Positions 31,536-40,537 of a stretch of 48,024 nucleotides of DNA are shown here, piece after piece. Each line of letters starts with the position of its first letter. Positions within the stretch are counted from its first letter, which is position 1. Both the position numbers and the translations under genes were made by a program. The notes below the pieces were generated by a model. That model saw only the letters and a list, made by a program, of their open reading frames with translations, searched no databases and had not been told where the DNA came from. The stretch covers positions 1 to 48,024 of the forward strand of contig NZ_JADZAT010000030.1 of assembly GCF_020852455.1 (NCBI RefSeq), in the 5' to 3' direction. This DNA is from Novosphingobium sp. Its GTDB lineage: Bacteria > Pseudomonadota > Alphaproteobacteria > Sphingomonadales > Sphingomonadaceae.

Positions 31536-32194
31536 GCCGGCAGCCGTTCCAGCGCGAATTCGGCATAGGCAGCGCGGGCCGCCTGCCAGTCGGCCGCATC
31601 AAGGCTGCGCAGCGCGAACAGGCTGCGTTCAACCCGCTCGGCAATCAGTGTGAAGGTGCTGCGCGCGGTATCGGGCAAGGCGGCGATCCCGGCGATCTCG
31701 CGTGCGGTGCTGGCACGTTTGACCCAATCGGGCCGCGCGGCCTGGATCTGCTGGACCGAGCGGCGCAGCAGCAGGTGGGTCGCCTCGTCGAACCGGCCCT
31801 CACCGGCCAGCCGGTCGGCATCTTCCAGCAAGGCCAGCGCTTCGGCCTGATCGGGGCGCCACTCCGGCTCGGCCAGGGCCTTGTCCTTGCGCTTCCAGCC
31901 CAGCCGCAAAGGCTCGGCAAAGCGCCAGGCGGCGTAGAGGATGAACAGCACCACCAGCCCCAGCAGGATCCATTGCAGGACCGGCCAGGATACCCCCAAT
32001 GCCCGCCCGACCGGTTCGAACAGGCTGCGCAGAAATTTGCCCAGCGCCTGCAGCCAGCCCGGCACTTCGGGCGGCTTGGCGGTGATATCAAGCGGGGTGT
32101 ACTGGATCGACGGGTCGGCGTGGACCTTCTGCCACGCCTCGGCAGCGTTCTGTGCCGCTTCGGCCCCCTTGATCGCAGGTTCACTGGTGCTCAC
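31532..32194 (-). CDS. DUF4129-type membrane protein, first gene of the MoxR cluster
   Basis: A 220-residue protein with one transmembrane helix (WPVLQWILLGLVVLFILYAAW) flanked by an N-terminal exported part and a cytoplasmic C-terminal domain with EALALLEDADRLAGEGRFDEATHLLLRR, the typical DUF4129 region. I prefer a GTG start (MSTSEPAIKG), with AAGG seven bases before it; an upstream TTG at 32230 would add 12 residues and has no clear ribosome site. It overlaps the DUF4350 gene by four bases and starts the run of genes that extends to 24839. Confidence 0.75.
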   Translation of the reverse strand: MSTSEPAIKGAEAAQNAAEAWQKVHADPSIQYTPLDITAKPPEVPGWLQALGKFLRSLFEPVGRALGVSWPVLQWILLGLVVLFILYAAWRFAEPLRLGWKRKDKALAEPEWRPDQAEALALLEDADRLAGEGRFDEATHLLLRRSVQQIQAARPDWVKRASTAREIAGIAALPDTARSTFTLIAERVERSLFALRSLDAADWQAARAAYAEFALERLPA

Positions 32195-32254
32195 GGATGC
32201 CTTGGTGGCATGCCGCACCGCGCGCGGCAAGAAGTAGTCGCCAAGAAAAGAGGG

Positions 32255-33148
32255 TTAACCGCGCGCACGTTCCTGCGGATAGGTTCCCAGCATTCTCAGT
32301 TCCTTGCAATGGAACGCCAGTTCTTCCAGTGCCCGATCGACCGCCGGATCGCCCGGAGCGCCGACAATGTCAGCGTAAAAGGTCGTCGCGGCAAAGCTGG
32401 CGCCCTTCTGATAGCTTTCCAGCTTGGTCATGTTGACCCCGTTGGTCGCAAAACCGCCCATCGCCTTGTAGAGCGCGGCCGGGACGTTTTTCACTTCAAA
32501 GACGAAGGTGGTCATCGTCGTGCGATCCGTCAGACCGGCCGGGTCAAGCGGCTGGCGTGACAGGACCACGAAACGGGTGGTGTTGTCGGCCGCGTCCTCG
32601 ACGTTTTCGGCCACGATCTTCAGGCCATAGAGCGCGGCTGCGATCCGCGGGGCGATGGCGCAGGCCTGGGGATCGCCCATTTCGGCCACCAATGCGGCTG
32701 CACCGGCGGTATCGGCATAGGCCATCGGCACGATCCCGCGTTCCCGCAGGTAAAAGCGCGACTGGCCCAGCGCTTGCGGATGCGAATAGGCCGCGGTGAA
32801 CGGTCCGTCCGACAGCGCCATCAGCGCGTGGTGGATCGCCAGGAAGTGTTCGCCAACGATCGACAGGCCGCTTTCGGGCAGCAGGAAATGGATATCGGCA
32901 ACGCGGCCATGCTGCGAATTCTCGATCGGGATGATCGCCCGCGCGGCGCGCCCGTCTTTCACCGCTTCCAGCGCGTCCTCGAAACTGAAGCAGGGCAGCG
33001 GCAGGCACTCAGGATCGTATTCCAGCGCGGCGCGATGCCCGTTGCAGCCCGGCGCCCCTTGAAACGAAACCGCACGCGCCGGATCCGTGGCGGCCTTGGC
33101 GACCATTTCCTCGACCAGGGCGAGCGCGGGGGCGGGATAGCTGTGCAT
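32255..33148 (-). CDS. pheA: Prephenate dehydratase
   Basis: A 297-residue enzyme converting prephenate to phenylpyruvate in phenylalanine synthesis. The catalytic domain includes VSFQGAPGCNG, ALVIPIENSQHGRV-like RAIIPIENSQHG and the TRF motif in NTTRFVVLS. A C-terminal ACT domain (FVFEVKNVPAALYKAMGGFA) with TKLESYQKG follows, the alphaproteobacterial form of the ESRP motif that binds phenylalanine for feedback control. There is no chorismate mutase domain, so it is monofunctional. It lies between the MoxR cluster and an acetyltransferase gene, not in an aromatic operon. Confidence 0.95.
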   Translation of the reverse strand: MHSYPAPALALVEEMVAKAATDPARAVSFQGAPGCNGHRAALEYDPECLPLPCFSFEDALEAVKDGRAARAIIPIENSQHGRVADIHFLLPESGLSIVGEHFLAIHHALMALSDGPFTAAYSHPQALGQSRFYLRERGIVPMAYADTAGAAALVAEMGDPQACAIAPRIAAALYGLKIVAENVEDAADNTTRFVVLSRQPLDPAGLTDRTTMTTFVFEVKNVPAALYKAMGGFATNGVNMTKLESYQKGASFAATTFYADIVGAPGDPAVDRALEELAFHCKELRMLGTYPQERARG

Positions 33149-33157
33149 CGCGGCGCG

Positions 33158-33691
33158 CTATAGCGCTTTTTCCATCCGCAGCAACGGCACGGTCACGCCG
33201 TCAACCGGCGGGCTGTCCAGTTCCTCGACCACGCGGTAGCCGCATGTGCGATAGAGCGCCGCGCCGGCAAGCGTTGCCATCAGCTCGACCCGCTGGAACC
33301 CGGCTTCCCGCGCGGCCTGTTCGCACAGTTCCATCACCCGCCGGCCAACCCCGCGCCGGGCAAAGGCCGGTTCGGTGTACATTGCGCGGATCTTGGCCGG
33401 CTCGGCCCCTGGATCGAGCGCGCGCGGTTCGCGGGCAATCACGCTGGCATCGCCGCCAAACAGTGTTGCCCGCCACGACCAGCCGCCGCAGCCGGCCGGA
33501 ACCCCGCCCTCTTCGATGACGAAATAGGTCCGGTCGGCGATCAGCTGGCTGTCGAGCCCCATGGTGCCGTGGCTGGCCCGGATCTGTGCCGGGCTGAGGA
33601 ATTCGCTCTGCAGGCTCTCGATCGCGCGGGTCATCAGCGCCTTGAGCGCGGGCAGATCCGCTTCGCTCGCCAGCCGGTGCGTGAAGGCCAT
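33158..33691 (-). CDS. GNAT-family N-acetyltransferase
   Basis: A 177-residue acetyltransferase beginning MAFTHRLASEADLPALKALM. FARRGVGRRVMELCEQAAREAGF is the acetyl-CoA loop and GAALYRTCGYRVVEE the end of the fold. The central YFVIEEGGVPAGCGGWSWRATLFGG region resembles GNATs of unknown substrate found near glutathione-related genes, but that link is weak. Its start shares one base with the gamma-glutamyltransferase stop (TGATG), so the two are coupled. Confidence 0.88.
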   Translation of the reverse strand: MAFTHRLASEADLPALKALMTRAIESLQSEFLSPAQIRASHGTMGLDSQLIADRTYFVIEEGGVPAGCGGWSWRATLFGGDASVIAREPRALDPGAEPAKIRAMYTEPAFARRGVGRRVMELCEQAAREAGFQRVELMATLAGAALYRTCGYRVVEELDSPPVDGVTVPLLRMEKAL

Positions 33692-35427
33692 CAGTATCCC
33701 GCCGCGTTGCCCACCGCCAGCCGTGGGTCGATCGCTCCGAAATACCGCGACGTGTTACCTGTTGCGGGGTTGGGCTTGATCGTCAGCGACGGCCCGCCGA
33801 CCAGGATCGCGGCGATCTGGTTCCAGTAATCCATCTGCTCCAGCTTGTGGCCCTTGGCCTGCAGCGCGGCCATGGTATCGGCACTGAGCGAGTTCTTTTC
33901 GTAATAGATCACATCGGGCAGCCACTGCGCGTGGATCCGCGGCGCATCAACCGCCTCGGTCAGGGTCATGTCATAATCGATCACATTGACCATCACCTGC
34001 AGCACCCCGGTGGGGATATGGCTGCCGCCCGGCGTGCCCAGCACCATCGACAGCTTGCCGTCCCTGGTGACGATCGTCGGGGTCATCGAGCTGAGCGGCC
34101 GCTTGCCCGGGGCGATCGCGTTGTTGGTGCCTTCAACCAGGCCGTACATGTTGGGAAAGCCGGGCTTGGCCGAGAAATCATCCATCTCGTTGTTGAGGAT
34201 GATCCCGGTGCCATCGGCGGTCACCCGCGCACCGAACCAGTCGTTGATCGTGTAGGTCAGCGAGACCGCATTGCCGGCCTTGTCGACCACCGAGAAATGG
34301 GTGGTGCTCTTGCCTTCCTGACCCGCGCCGGGGCCGGGCAGGCTGGACGACGGGGTAGCCTTGTCGGGTGAAATGCCGGCGCGCAGCTTTTCGGCATAGG
34401 CCTTGCTGGTAAAGCGGGCGATATCGGCCTTGACGAAATCAGGGTCGCCCAGTTCCATGTTGCGGTCGCGATAGGCCCGGCGCAGCGCTTCAACGGTGTA
34501 ATGCACCCCCTGCGCCGAATGGAAGCCAAGCTGCCCCATCGGATAGCCTTCGAGCACGTTGAGCGTCTGGCACAGCACCACCCCGCCCGAGCTGGGCGGC
34601 GGGGCGCTGATCACGTGGAAGCCGCGATAGTCGCATTCGATCGGCTTGCGTTCCACCGCCTTGTAGGCGGCGAAATCGGCGGCGGTCATGATCCCGCCGT
34701 GGCGCTGGTTCGAAGCGGCGATTTTGGCTGCGATCGGCCCGTTGTAGAACGCCGCATTGCCGCCCGCCGCGATAGCCGCCAGCGTGCGGCCAAGATCAGC
34801 CTGGATCCAGCGCTCACCCTTCTTCCATGGCTTGCCGCGGTTGAGGAAGATTGCCGCGCTGGCCGGGTCCTTGGCGAAATCGACGGCGCCTTCGGCCAGC
34901 ATGTCGGCATCGGCCTGATCGAGGACAAAGCCCCTGGCGGCCAGGGCAATCGCCGCCGCCATCAGCGGGGCGCGGGCGCGGGTGCCGAATTTGGTCCGCG
35001 CCAGTTCCAGCCCGGCAACCGTCCCCGGGATCCCGGCGGCCAGATGTCCCCGAGTGGAAAGCCCGGGGATCACGTTGCCGTTCTTGTCCTGGTACATGGT
35101 CGCCGTCGCCTTGCCCGGCGCGGTTTCGCGGAAATCGATGAACGACACGCGGCCATCGGCCATGCGGATCGTCATGAACCCGCCGCCGCCGATGTTACCG
35201 GCTTCAGGGAAAGTCACTGCCAGGGCATAGGCCACCGCGACTGCGGCATCGACCGCATTGCCGCCCTGCTTCAGCACGTCGATCCCGGCCCTGGTTGCCA
35301 GGTGGTGGGCTGAAACCACCATGCCGTTTTCGGCCGCGACCGGCGCCGGTGCCGCCGCCTGGGCCAGTTGTGATCCGGCCAGTGCCAGCGAAACCGCGAT
35401 CGAGACCGTTGCTTTCAGAAACCGCAT
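33691..35427 (-). CDS. ggt: Gamma-glutamyltransferase
   Basis: A 578-residue secreted enzyme that cleaves the gamma-glutamyl bond of glutathione and related peptides. The signal peptide (MRFLKATVSIAVSLALAGSQLAQA) ends at about residue 24. Autoprocessing Thr375 begins the sequence TTHFSVVDKAGNAV, which becomes the catalytic N-terminus of the small subunit. The large subunit holds GNIGGGGFM and FRETAPGKA, with arginine for glutamate binding. The small subunit carries NNEMDDFS and PLSSMTPTIV. Length and motifs are normal. The TonB-dependent receptor gene upstream is separated by a terminator, and an acetyltransferase follows. Confidence 0.95.
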   Translation of the reverse strand: MRFLKATVSIAVSLALAGSQLAQAAAPAPVAAENGMVVSAHHLATRAGIDVLKQGGNAVDAAVAVAYALAVTFPEAGNIGGGGFMTIRMADGRVSFIDFRETAPGKATATMYQDKNGNVIPGLSTRGHLAAGIPGTVAGLELARTKFGTRARAPLMAAAIALAARGFVLDQADADMLAEGAVDFAKDPASAAIFLNRGKPWKKGERWIQADLGRTLAAIAAGGNAAFYNGPIAAKIAASNQRHGGIMTAADFAAYKAVERKPIECDYRGFHVISAPPPSSGGVVLCQTLNVLEGYPMGQLGFHSAQGVHYTVEALRRAYRDRNMELGDPDFVKADIARFTSKAYAEKLRAGISPDKATPSSSLPGPGAGQEGKSTTHFSVVDKAGNAVSLTYTINDWFGARVTADGTGIILNNEMDDFSAKPGFPNMYGLVEGTNNAIAPGKRPLSSMTPTIVTRDGKLSMVLGTPGGSHIPTGVLQVMVNVIDYDMTLTEAVDAPRIHAQWLPDVIYYEKNSLSADTMAALQAKGHKLEQMDYWNQIAAILVGGPSLTIKPNPATGNTSRYFGAIDPRLAVGNAAGY

Positions 35428-35461
35428 GCCCGTCCTCCCTTTGGCACCAGCCTTGGCACAA

Positions 35462-35498
35462 AAGGAAAGGGCGGGGAAGCCGCAGCCGCCCCGCCCTT
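35462..35498 (-). terminator. Rho-independent terminator of the large TonB-dependent receptor
   Basis: On the minus strand, a 10-bp stem (AAGGGCGGGG with CCCCGCCCTT; arms 35467-35476 and 35489-35498) is followed by TTTCCTTTT. It lies in the 99-base gap between the receptor stop and the gamma-glutamyltransferase start, so the latter probably has its own promoter or reads through. Confidence 0.75.
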
Positions 35499-35526
35499 CA
35501 CCGTCGCTCCCGTGGGGAGCGTCAGA

Positions 35527-38199
35527 TCAATACTTGATCTTGAGGCGAGCGTACCAGAACCCGCCGTTGATCCCGAAAGGACCACCCGAACGCGGATAGA
35601 TCTGCCCGTCAGCCGTGCTGTTGGTCAGCAGGTAGATCGGGTTGGCGGACGAAGCCGCGATCTTGTCCGGATAGGCGTTGAACAGGTTGTTCGCGCCCAG
35701 GGTCAGCGTGTAGTGATCCTTGAAGGTATAGCTGATGTCGAAATCGGTCGTCAGCTTGGCCCCAAAGACCTGACCCGGATAGTCGTTCTCGGTCGCCCAC
35801 GAACCGAACAGGCGTTCGGCAATGTTCACCGACCACGGCCCGCTCTGCCATGCGGCCGAGAGGTTCATGCGGTGGTTGGGCGCCAGGTGACGGATATCCG
35901 CACGCTGTTCGGGGCCAATCAGCGCCGGGTCGAACTTGGTCACGCGGCTCATGTTGTAGTTGTAGGCCATGGTCAGGTTCAGCTTGCCGCCGAACGCTTC
36001 GGTCTTGTAGGTGGCCACAACGTCAACACCGTCGGTGGTGGTGTCGAAGGCATTGGTGAAGTAGTTCACCACCCCGCCATCACCGACCGCGATCAGCGCC
36101 GGCAGCGCGGCGATATCGGCCGCAGTGACGGTGAAGTTGCGCGAGATGCCGATCCGGTCACGCACGCGCACCGAATAGCCGTCGATTGCCAGGTTGAACG
36201 CCGGGCTGGGGGTGATCACGATCCCCAGACCGAAGTTGGTGGCCTTGGCCGGCTTGAGCGGAGCGCCGCCATAGTACTGGGCGATCGAACTGGTCACCGG
36301 ATAGGTACCCGTCTGGACCTGGTTGCCGCCAATGAAGTTGGTGGTCAGGATCGAGACGTTGTTCTGGCCCGGCGACGGTGCGTGGAAGCCCGTGCCAACC
36401 GTACCGCGAACAGCAACGGCATCGTTGATGTGGGCGATGAAGTTGGCCTTGCCGACCACGGTGTCGCCGAAGCTGTCATAGTGTTCCCAGCGCCCGGCGA
36501 GGCCGAAGGTCAGGGCTTCGCTCAGATCGCCTTCAAGGCCGACATAGGCACCATAGCTCGACTGGTTGAACTTGCCGGCAAAGGTGGTGCTGGTGCCGCC
36601 GTAGCCGCTGGCACCGGTCGGCATGCCGACAGTCGAGTTGAAGCTCCAGACGCCCGGCGCGGTTTCGACATAGAGGTTCTGCGTGGCATAGGGGCCAGCG
36701 CCGTACGACTGCGGGTCACCCGCGGTCTGCTCATAGCCTTCCTTGCGGTATTCCGCGCCCCACGAGAGGGTCAGCGGGCTGGCAAGCCCGGCGTCGAGTT
36801 CGTAGGTCATGTCGAGGTAGGCGTCGAATTCGGTCTGGATCAGCTTGCCGAATTCGAACGAGGTCTGCGTCGAAGGACCGTAGGACGGGCTCAGCGAGCT
36901 GTACATCGACAGGTCAAGCTGCGACTTGCTGAGCGAGGCCGCGAGGTCCCAGGTCAGCTTGCCGCCCTTGTTCTTGATCCCGACAACGCCATAGGCCTGA
37001 TCGACCTTGCCGACGAAGCGCGGCGTGAAACCGGCCGGATACATCGTCGAGAAGTTGTAGGTCTGCTGGGTGTTGGCCAGGTTCGACATGACGAAATTGT
37101 TGGCACCGACCGGGCAGGCGGTTGCGCCGGCACCCGTGCACGCGGTCAGGTAGATCGGGTGCGCGAAGGCCGAGTTGCGGCCCGGCGAACGGGTCGAGAG
37201 GCCCGAACCGTCATTGACCGACAGGTTGTTGGCGGTGATCGGCGAGCGATAGTTGAAGCTCTGGTCGCCCTTCGAATGGGCAAAGTTGCCGATCATGTAG
37301 AGCTGGGTGTTGTCGGTGATGTCAAACCCGGCGTTGAGGACTGCCTTCCAGCCCTTGACGGGCGAGGAACCCCAGATCTGCACCGGCCCCGGATAGTTGG
37401 GCAGCTGGTTGACCAGGGTCGGGTTGGCGGCATTGGTGGTGGCGAAGACCACGGCAACCGGGCGGGTTGCGCCGCGGCTGGTCTGGCCATCGTCGAAGTA
37501 TTCACCCGACACGTTGATGAAGCCGCGATCACCCAGCTTCACGCCGGCATTGGCGGCCAGCTGATAGCTCTTGCCGTCGCCGCGATAGGTCTGGCCATAG
37601 CGGGCCTGGAGTTCGAGCCCGGCATCGTCGCGCAGGCCGTAGTTGAGCACGCCGCCGATGGCGTCCGACCCGTACTGGGCGGTCGCGCCGTCGCGCAGGA
37701 TCTGCAGGTTCTTGATCGCGATCGACGGGATCACCGAAATGTCGGAGCCGTGCGAACCGAACGACAGCGCGGTATCGCCGCCGACATAGACCTGGACCAG
37801 CGCCGAACGGTTGAAGCGCTTGCCGTTGAGCATGACGAGCACTTCGTCACCCGGCAGCCCGCGCAGCGAGGGCGCACGCACGAAGGTCGAAGCGTCGGAA
37901 ATGGTGTTCTGACCGACGAAGAACGAGGGCACGACGTTCTTGACGGTGTCGAGCATGTTCGAGGCCGACTGGGTGGCCAGATCCTCGGTGCCGATCACGT
38001 CAACCGGCGAAGCGCTGTCGGTTACGGTGCGGTCGGCACGGCGGGTGCCGATGACCACGATGCCTTCAGGGGCCGAGGCTTCTTCGTCCGATCCCTGCGC
38101 ATCCTGTGCCAGTGCCGGATCGGCGAAAAGGATCGCCAGGCTGGCTGCCGAAGCGGCCAGAGCGACCTTCTTCATGCTACGGCTTGCGTTAATTCGCAT
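35527..38199 (-). CDS. TonB-dependent receptor
   Basis: A 890-residue outer-membrane transporter. The signal peptide covers about residues 1-32 (MKKVALAASAASLAILFADPALAQ). The plug domain starts VVIGTRRADRTVTDSASPVDVIG and includes APSLRGLPGDEVLVMLNGKR and ILRDGATAQYGSDAIGGVLNY. The beta barrel covers the rest and ends YARLKIKY with a terminal aromatic residue. This is a common sphingomonad receptor type; the ligand cannot be told. I chose the ATG giving MRINASRSMKK, with GGAG upstream; the upstream TTG is less likely. A promoter-like TTGACA sits 80 bases upstream. Confidence 0.92.
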   Translation of the reverse strand: MRINASRSMKKVALAASAASLAILFADPALAQDAQGSDEEASAPEGIVVIGTRRADRTVTDSASPVDVIGTEDLATQSASNMLDTVKNVVPSFFVGQNTISDASTFVRAPSLRGLPGDEVLVMLNGKRFNRSALVQVYVGGDTALSFGSHGSDISVIPSIAIKNLQILRDGATAQYGSDAIGGVLNYGLRDDAGLELQARYGQTYRGDGKSYQLAANAGVKLGDRGFINVSGEYFDDGQTSRGATRPVAVVFATTNAANPTLVNQLPNYPGPVQIWGSSPVKGWKAVLNAGFDITDNTQLYMIGNFAHSKGDQSFNYRSPITANNLSVNDGSGLSTRSPGRNSAFAHPIYLTACTGAGATACPVGANNFVMSNLANTQQTYNFSTMYPAGFTPRFVGKVDQAYGVVGIKNKGGKLTWDLAASLSKSQLDLSMYSSLSPSYGPSTQTSFEFGKLIQTEFDAYLDMTYELDAGLASPLTLSWGAEYRKEGYEQTAGDPQSYGAGPYATQNLYVETAPGVWSFNSTVGMPTGASGYGGTSTTFAGKFNQSSYGAYVGLEGDLSEALTFGLAGRWEHYDSFGDTVVGKANFIAHINDAVAVRGTVGTGFHAPSPGQNNVSILTTNFIGGNQVQTGTYPVTSSIAQYYGGAPLKPAKATNFGLGIVITPSPAFNLAIDGYSVRVRDRIGISRNFTVTAADIAALPALIAVGDGGVVNYFTNAFDTTTDGVDVVATYKTEAFGGKLNLTMAYNYNMSRVTKFDPALIGPEQRADIRHLAPNHRMNLSAAWQSGPWSVNIAERLFGSWATENDYPGQVFGAKLTTDFDISYTFKDHYTLTLGANNLFNAYPDKIAASSANPIYLLTNSTADGQIYPRSGGPFGINGGFWYARLKIKY

Positions 38200-38257
38200 A
38201 GAATTCTCCGTATTGTGTTTATCCGCGATCATCCCCAAGACCCATCGCGGTGCGGCA

Positions 38258-38285
38258 GGGCTATTGCCGCAGGCGGGCTTGTCAA
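38258..38285 (-). promoter_or_regulatory. Candidate promoter for the TonB-dependent receptor
   Basis: On the minus strand, TTGACA (38280-38285) is separated by 16 bases from TAGCCC (38258-38263). The -35 is a perfect consensus but the -10 is poor. The gap of about 160 bases to the next gene contains no other clear signal. Confidence 0.3.
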
Positions 38286-38362
38286 TCTGACGTTCAGGTT
38301 TGCTTTCCGATTCTTGCGGATGTGTGGCTTTGGCGCACTAGATCATTGCGCTGATTTCACAT

Positions 38363-38944
38363 TCAAAGGTCGCTGGATTTCATCGCGAAGATCGGGGTGT
38401 GCGGTTCGTGCGCGGCCATCCGGGTCAGCAGCAGATCGAGTTCGGGCTCGGCGATGATAATGCCCTGATGGGCAGGGCGGATAAAGCCGACCGCGGCCAT
38501 GTGATGGTTGAAGGCGATCAGGTGGTCATAGAACCCGAAGGCGTTGAGCAGGCCCACCGGCTTGGCGTGATAGCCCAGCTGGGCCCAGCTGACCGCTTCC
38601 CACAGCTCGTCCATCGTCCCGACCCCGCCGGGGATCGTCAGGAACCCGTCGGACAGGCGGGTGAAGGCGGCCTTGCGCTCATGCATGTCCTTCACCACGA
38701 TCAGTTCGCTGCAATCGTGGTTGGCAACCTCGCTGGAAACCAGCGCTTCGGGGATCACCCCGATCACTTCGCCCCCGGCATCGAGCGCGCCGCGCGCCAC
38801 CGCGCCCATCAGCCCCAGCCGCCCGCCGCCATAGACCACTCCGATCCCGCGCCTGGCAAGGCTGCTGCCGATCTCGCTCGCCAGTTCCATATAGCGCGGA
38901 TCGGCGGGGGTGGCGGACCCACAATAGACGGCAAGGCGTTTCAC
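38363..38944 (-). CDS. LOG-family phosphoribohydrolase
   Basis: A 193-residue Rossmann-fold protein of the LOG family (TIGR00730), which hydrolyses nucleoside 5'-monophosphates and in plants activates cytokinins. Both signature motifs are present: GGRLGLMG near residue 42 and PGGVGTMDELWEA near residue 105. The start is GTG, overlapping the TGA of the CrtI-like gene (GTGA), so it is co-translated with the desaturase. The bacterial substrate is not established; the family is often labelled lysine decarboxylase by mistake. Confidence 0.92.
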   Translation of the reverse strand: MKRLAVYCGSATPADPRYMELASEIGSSLARRGIGVVYGGGRLGLMGAVARGALDAGGEVIGVIPEALVSSEVANHDCSELIVVKDMHERKAAFTRLSDGFLTIPGGVGTMDELWEAVSWAQLGYHAKPVGLLNAFGFYDHLIAFNHHMAAVGFIRPAHQGIIIAEPELDLLLTRMAAHEPHTPIFAMKSSDL

Positions 38945-40458
38945 GAAAGCTCCTCCAGCAGCTGCAGGCTTGCCGCCTTAGCACCGGCCAGCACTGCCGC
39001 AAGCCCCGCGCCGGGATGGGTCGCGGCGCCGACCAGGTACAGGTTGGCCAGCTTCCGATCGCGGTGGGCCAGCCGCAGCGGGCCCGATTGCAGCGCGCTG
39101 GCCGCCAGGCTCCAGGCCGAACCCATGTGATAGTTGAGCTCCAGCGCCAGATCGCGCGGGGTGGTGACGAAGCTGGTGATCACCCGGTCGCGGATATCGG
39201 GGATCAGGCGGCGCCCGATCTCGTCAAGAATGCGCTGCTCGATCAGCGGGGCGACGGTTTCCCAGTCGATCGGCAGCTTGCCCAGGTGCGCCACCGGGAT
39301 CGTCGCGCGGAACACGCTTTTGCCCTGCGGGGCCAGGTCCGGGTCGGTCAGGCTGGGGTGGTGCAGGGTCAGCACGAAATCCTGCGGCAGCACGCCGTGA
39401 TCGAACAGGTCGGCGATCAGCTCGCCAAAGCGCGGGCCGAACAGCACCGACTGGTGCGGGATCCCCGGCCAGGTCCCTTCCAGCGCGAAATGGACCGAGA
39501 AGGCTGATGGCGAATAGTCGCGCCGGGCCAGCCGTCGCGCCTGCTGGGCCCCGCGCGGCAGGTCGCGCAGCAGATCGCGGTAAGTGTGCATGGCATCGGC
39601 ATTGCTGGCCACGGCATCGAAATGCGCGCGCCAGCCGCTCTGCGTCTCAACCTCGGCGATCCGGTTGCCAACCGCGTGAAGCCGGACCACCGGATCGTGC
39701 AGGCGCAGGGTTCCGCCCAGCTGCTCAAACCGTGCGGCCATGGCTTCGGCCAGCGCAACCATTCCGCCGCGCGGCCACCAGCCGCCGGTGCCGCTGGCCA
39801 GCGGCTGGCCCAGCAGGTGCAACGCGCTGGTGGCAAGCGGATTGCCGCCAGCCTGCAGCACCGGAAAGGCCAGCGCTTCGCGCAGATGGCGTTCCTTGAC
39901 GTAGTGGCCTGTGAGGCCCCAGGCGCTGCGCCAGCCCTGGCTGCGGACCAGCGCCGGCAAGGCCCGGGCGGCGGCGGCGGGGCTGTGCAGTGCGCTTTCG
40001 CCCAGGCGCTGCCAGCCATCGATCCTGGCCGCGGCGGCCCAGCGGGCGAATTCCTCGAACCCGGCAATGTCGCCGGGGGCCAGCCGGGCCAGCTGGCGCG
40101 CCAGCTCAGCCTCGCCGCTGCCGGCATCGAACTGCGCGCCATCCGTCCAGCTATAGCGGCAGGCCGGGGTGACTTCGGCAAAGGTCACGGCATCGCCCAG
40201 ATCCTCGCCGGTCAGGCTCCACAATTCGCGCAGCGGGGCCGGGTCGGCCAGCAGCGAGGGGCCTTCCTCGAAAGTGAAGCCGTCGCGCCGCCAGCGCCGC
40301 AGGCAGCCGCCGGGCTCGCCTCGCGCCTCGACTAGCGTGGTCGCCACGCCTCCTGCCTGCAGCCGGATCGCCAGCGCCAGCCCGCCCAGCCCGGCCCCGA
40401 TCACGCAGGTGCTGCGGCGGGTCGGGTCGTGTTCCGGGTTCTTGCCTAGTCTGACCAT
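38941..40458 (-). CDS. CrtI-type FAD-dependent phytoene desaturase-like enzyme
   Basis: A 505-residue oxidoreductase. The dinucleotide-binding motif GAGLGGLALA is at about residues 21-30, and GEPGGCLRRWRRDGFTFEEGPSLL is the typical continuation of phytoene desaturases and carotenoid isomerases. The C-terminus ends NLYLVGAATHPGAGLAAVLAGAK, another CrtI hallmark. It is probably a carotenoid desaturase, but no crtB or crtY is nearby. The start is uncertain: MVRLGKNP (used here) or MHRRKTRP nine codons upstream. It diverges from the acetyltransferase gene and is coupled to the LOG gene. Confidence 0.85.
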   Translation of the reverse strand: MVRLGKNPEHDPTRRSTCVIGAGLGGLALAIRLQAGGVATTLVEARGEPGGCLRRWRRDGFTFEEGPSLLADPAPLRELWSLTGEDLGDAVTFAEVTPACRYSWTDGAQFDAGSGEAELARQLARLAPGDIAGFEEFARWAAAARIDGWQRLGESALHSPAAAARALPALVRSQGWRSAWGLTGHYVKERHLREALAFPVLQAGGNPLATSALHLLGQPLASGTGGWWPRGGMVALAEAMAARFEQLGGTLRLHDPVVRLHAVGNRIAEVETQSGWRAHFDAVASNADAMHTYRDLLRDLPRGAQQARRLARRDYSPSAFSVHFALEGTWPGIPHQSVLFGPRFGELIADLFDHGVLPQDFVLTLHHPSLTDPDLAPQGKSVFRATIPVAHLGKLPIDWETVAPLIEQRILDEIGRRLIPDIRDRVITSFVTTPRDLALELNYHMGSAWSLAASALQSGPLRLAHRDRKLANLYLVGAATHPGAGLAAVLAGAKAASLQLLEELS

Positions 40459-40537
40459 TGCCGGGCGGGTTTTACGCCGGTGCATGGATCATGCAACGCC
40501 CCTTGGCGAAGCGCGCGCGATGCGGCAGGGTGCGCGC

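Noticed and set aside
35512..38457. 981-codon open frame on the plus strand opposite the TonB-dependent receptor
   Set aside because: It is a mirror of the receptor gene and has no recognisable domain; the receptor shows full family motifs.
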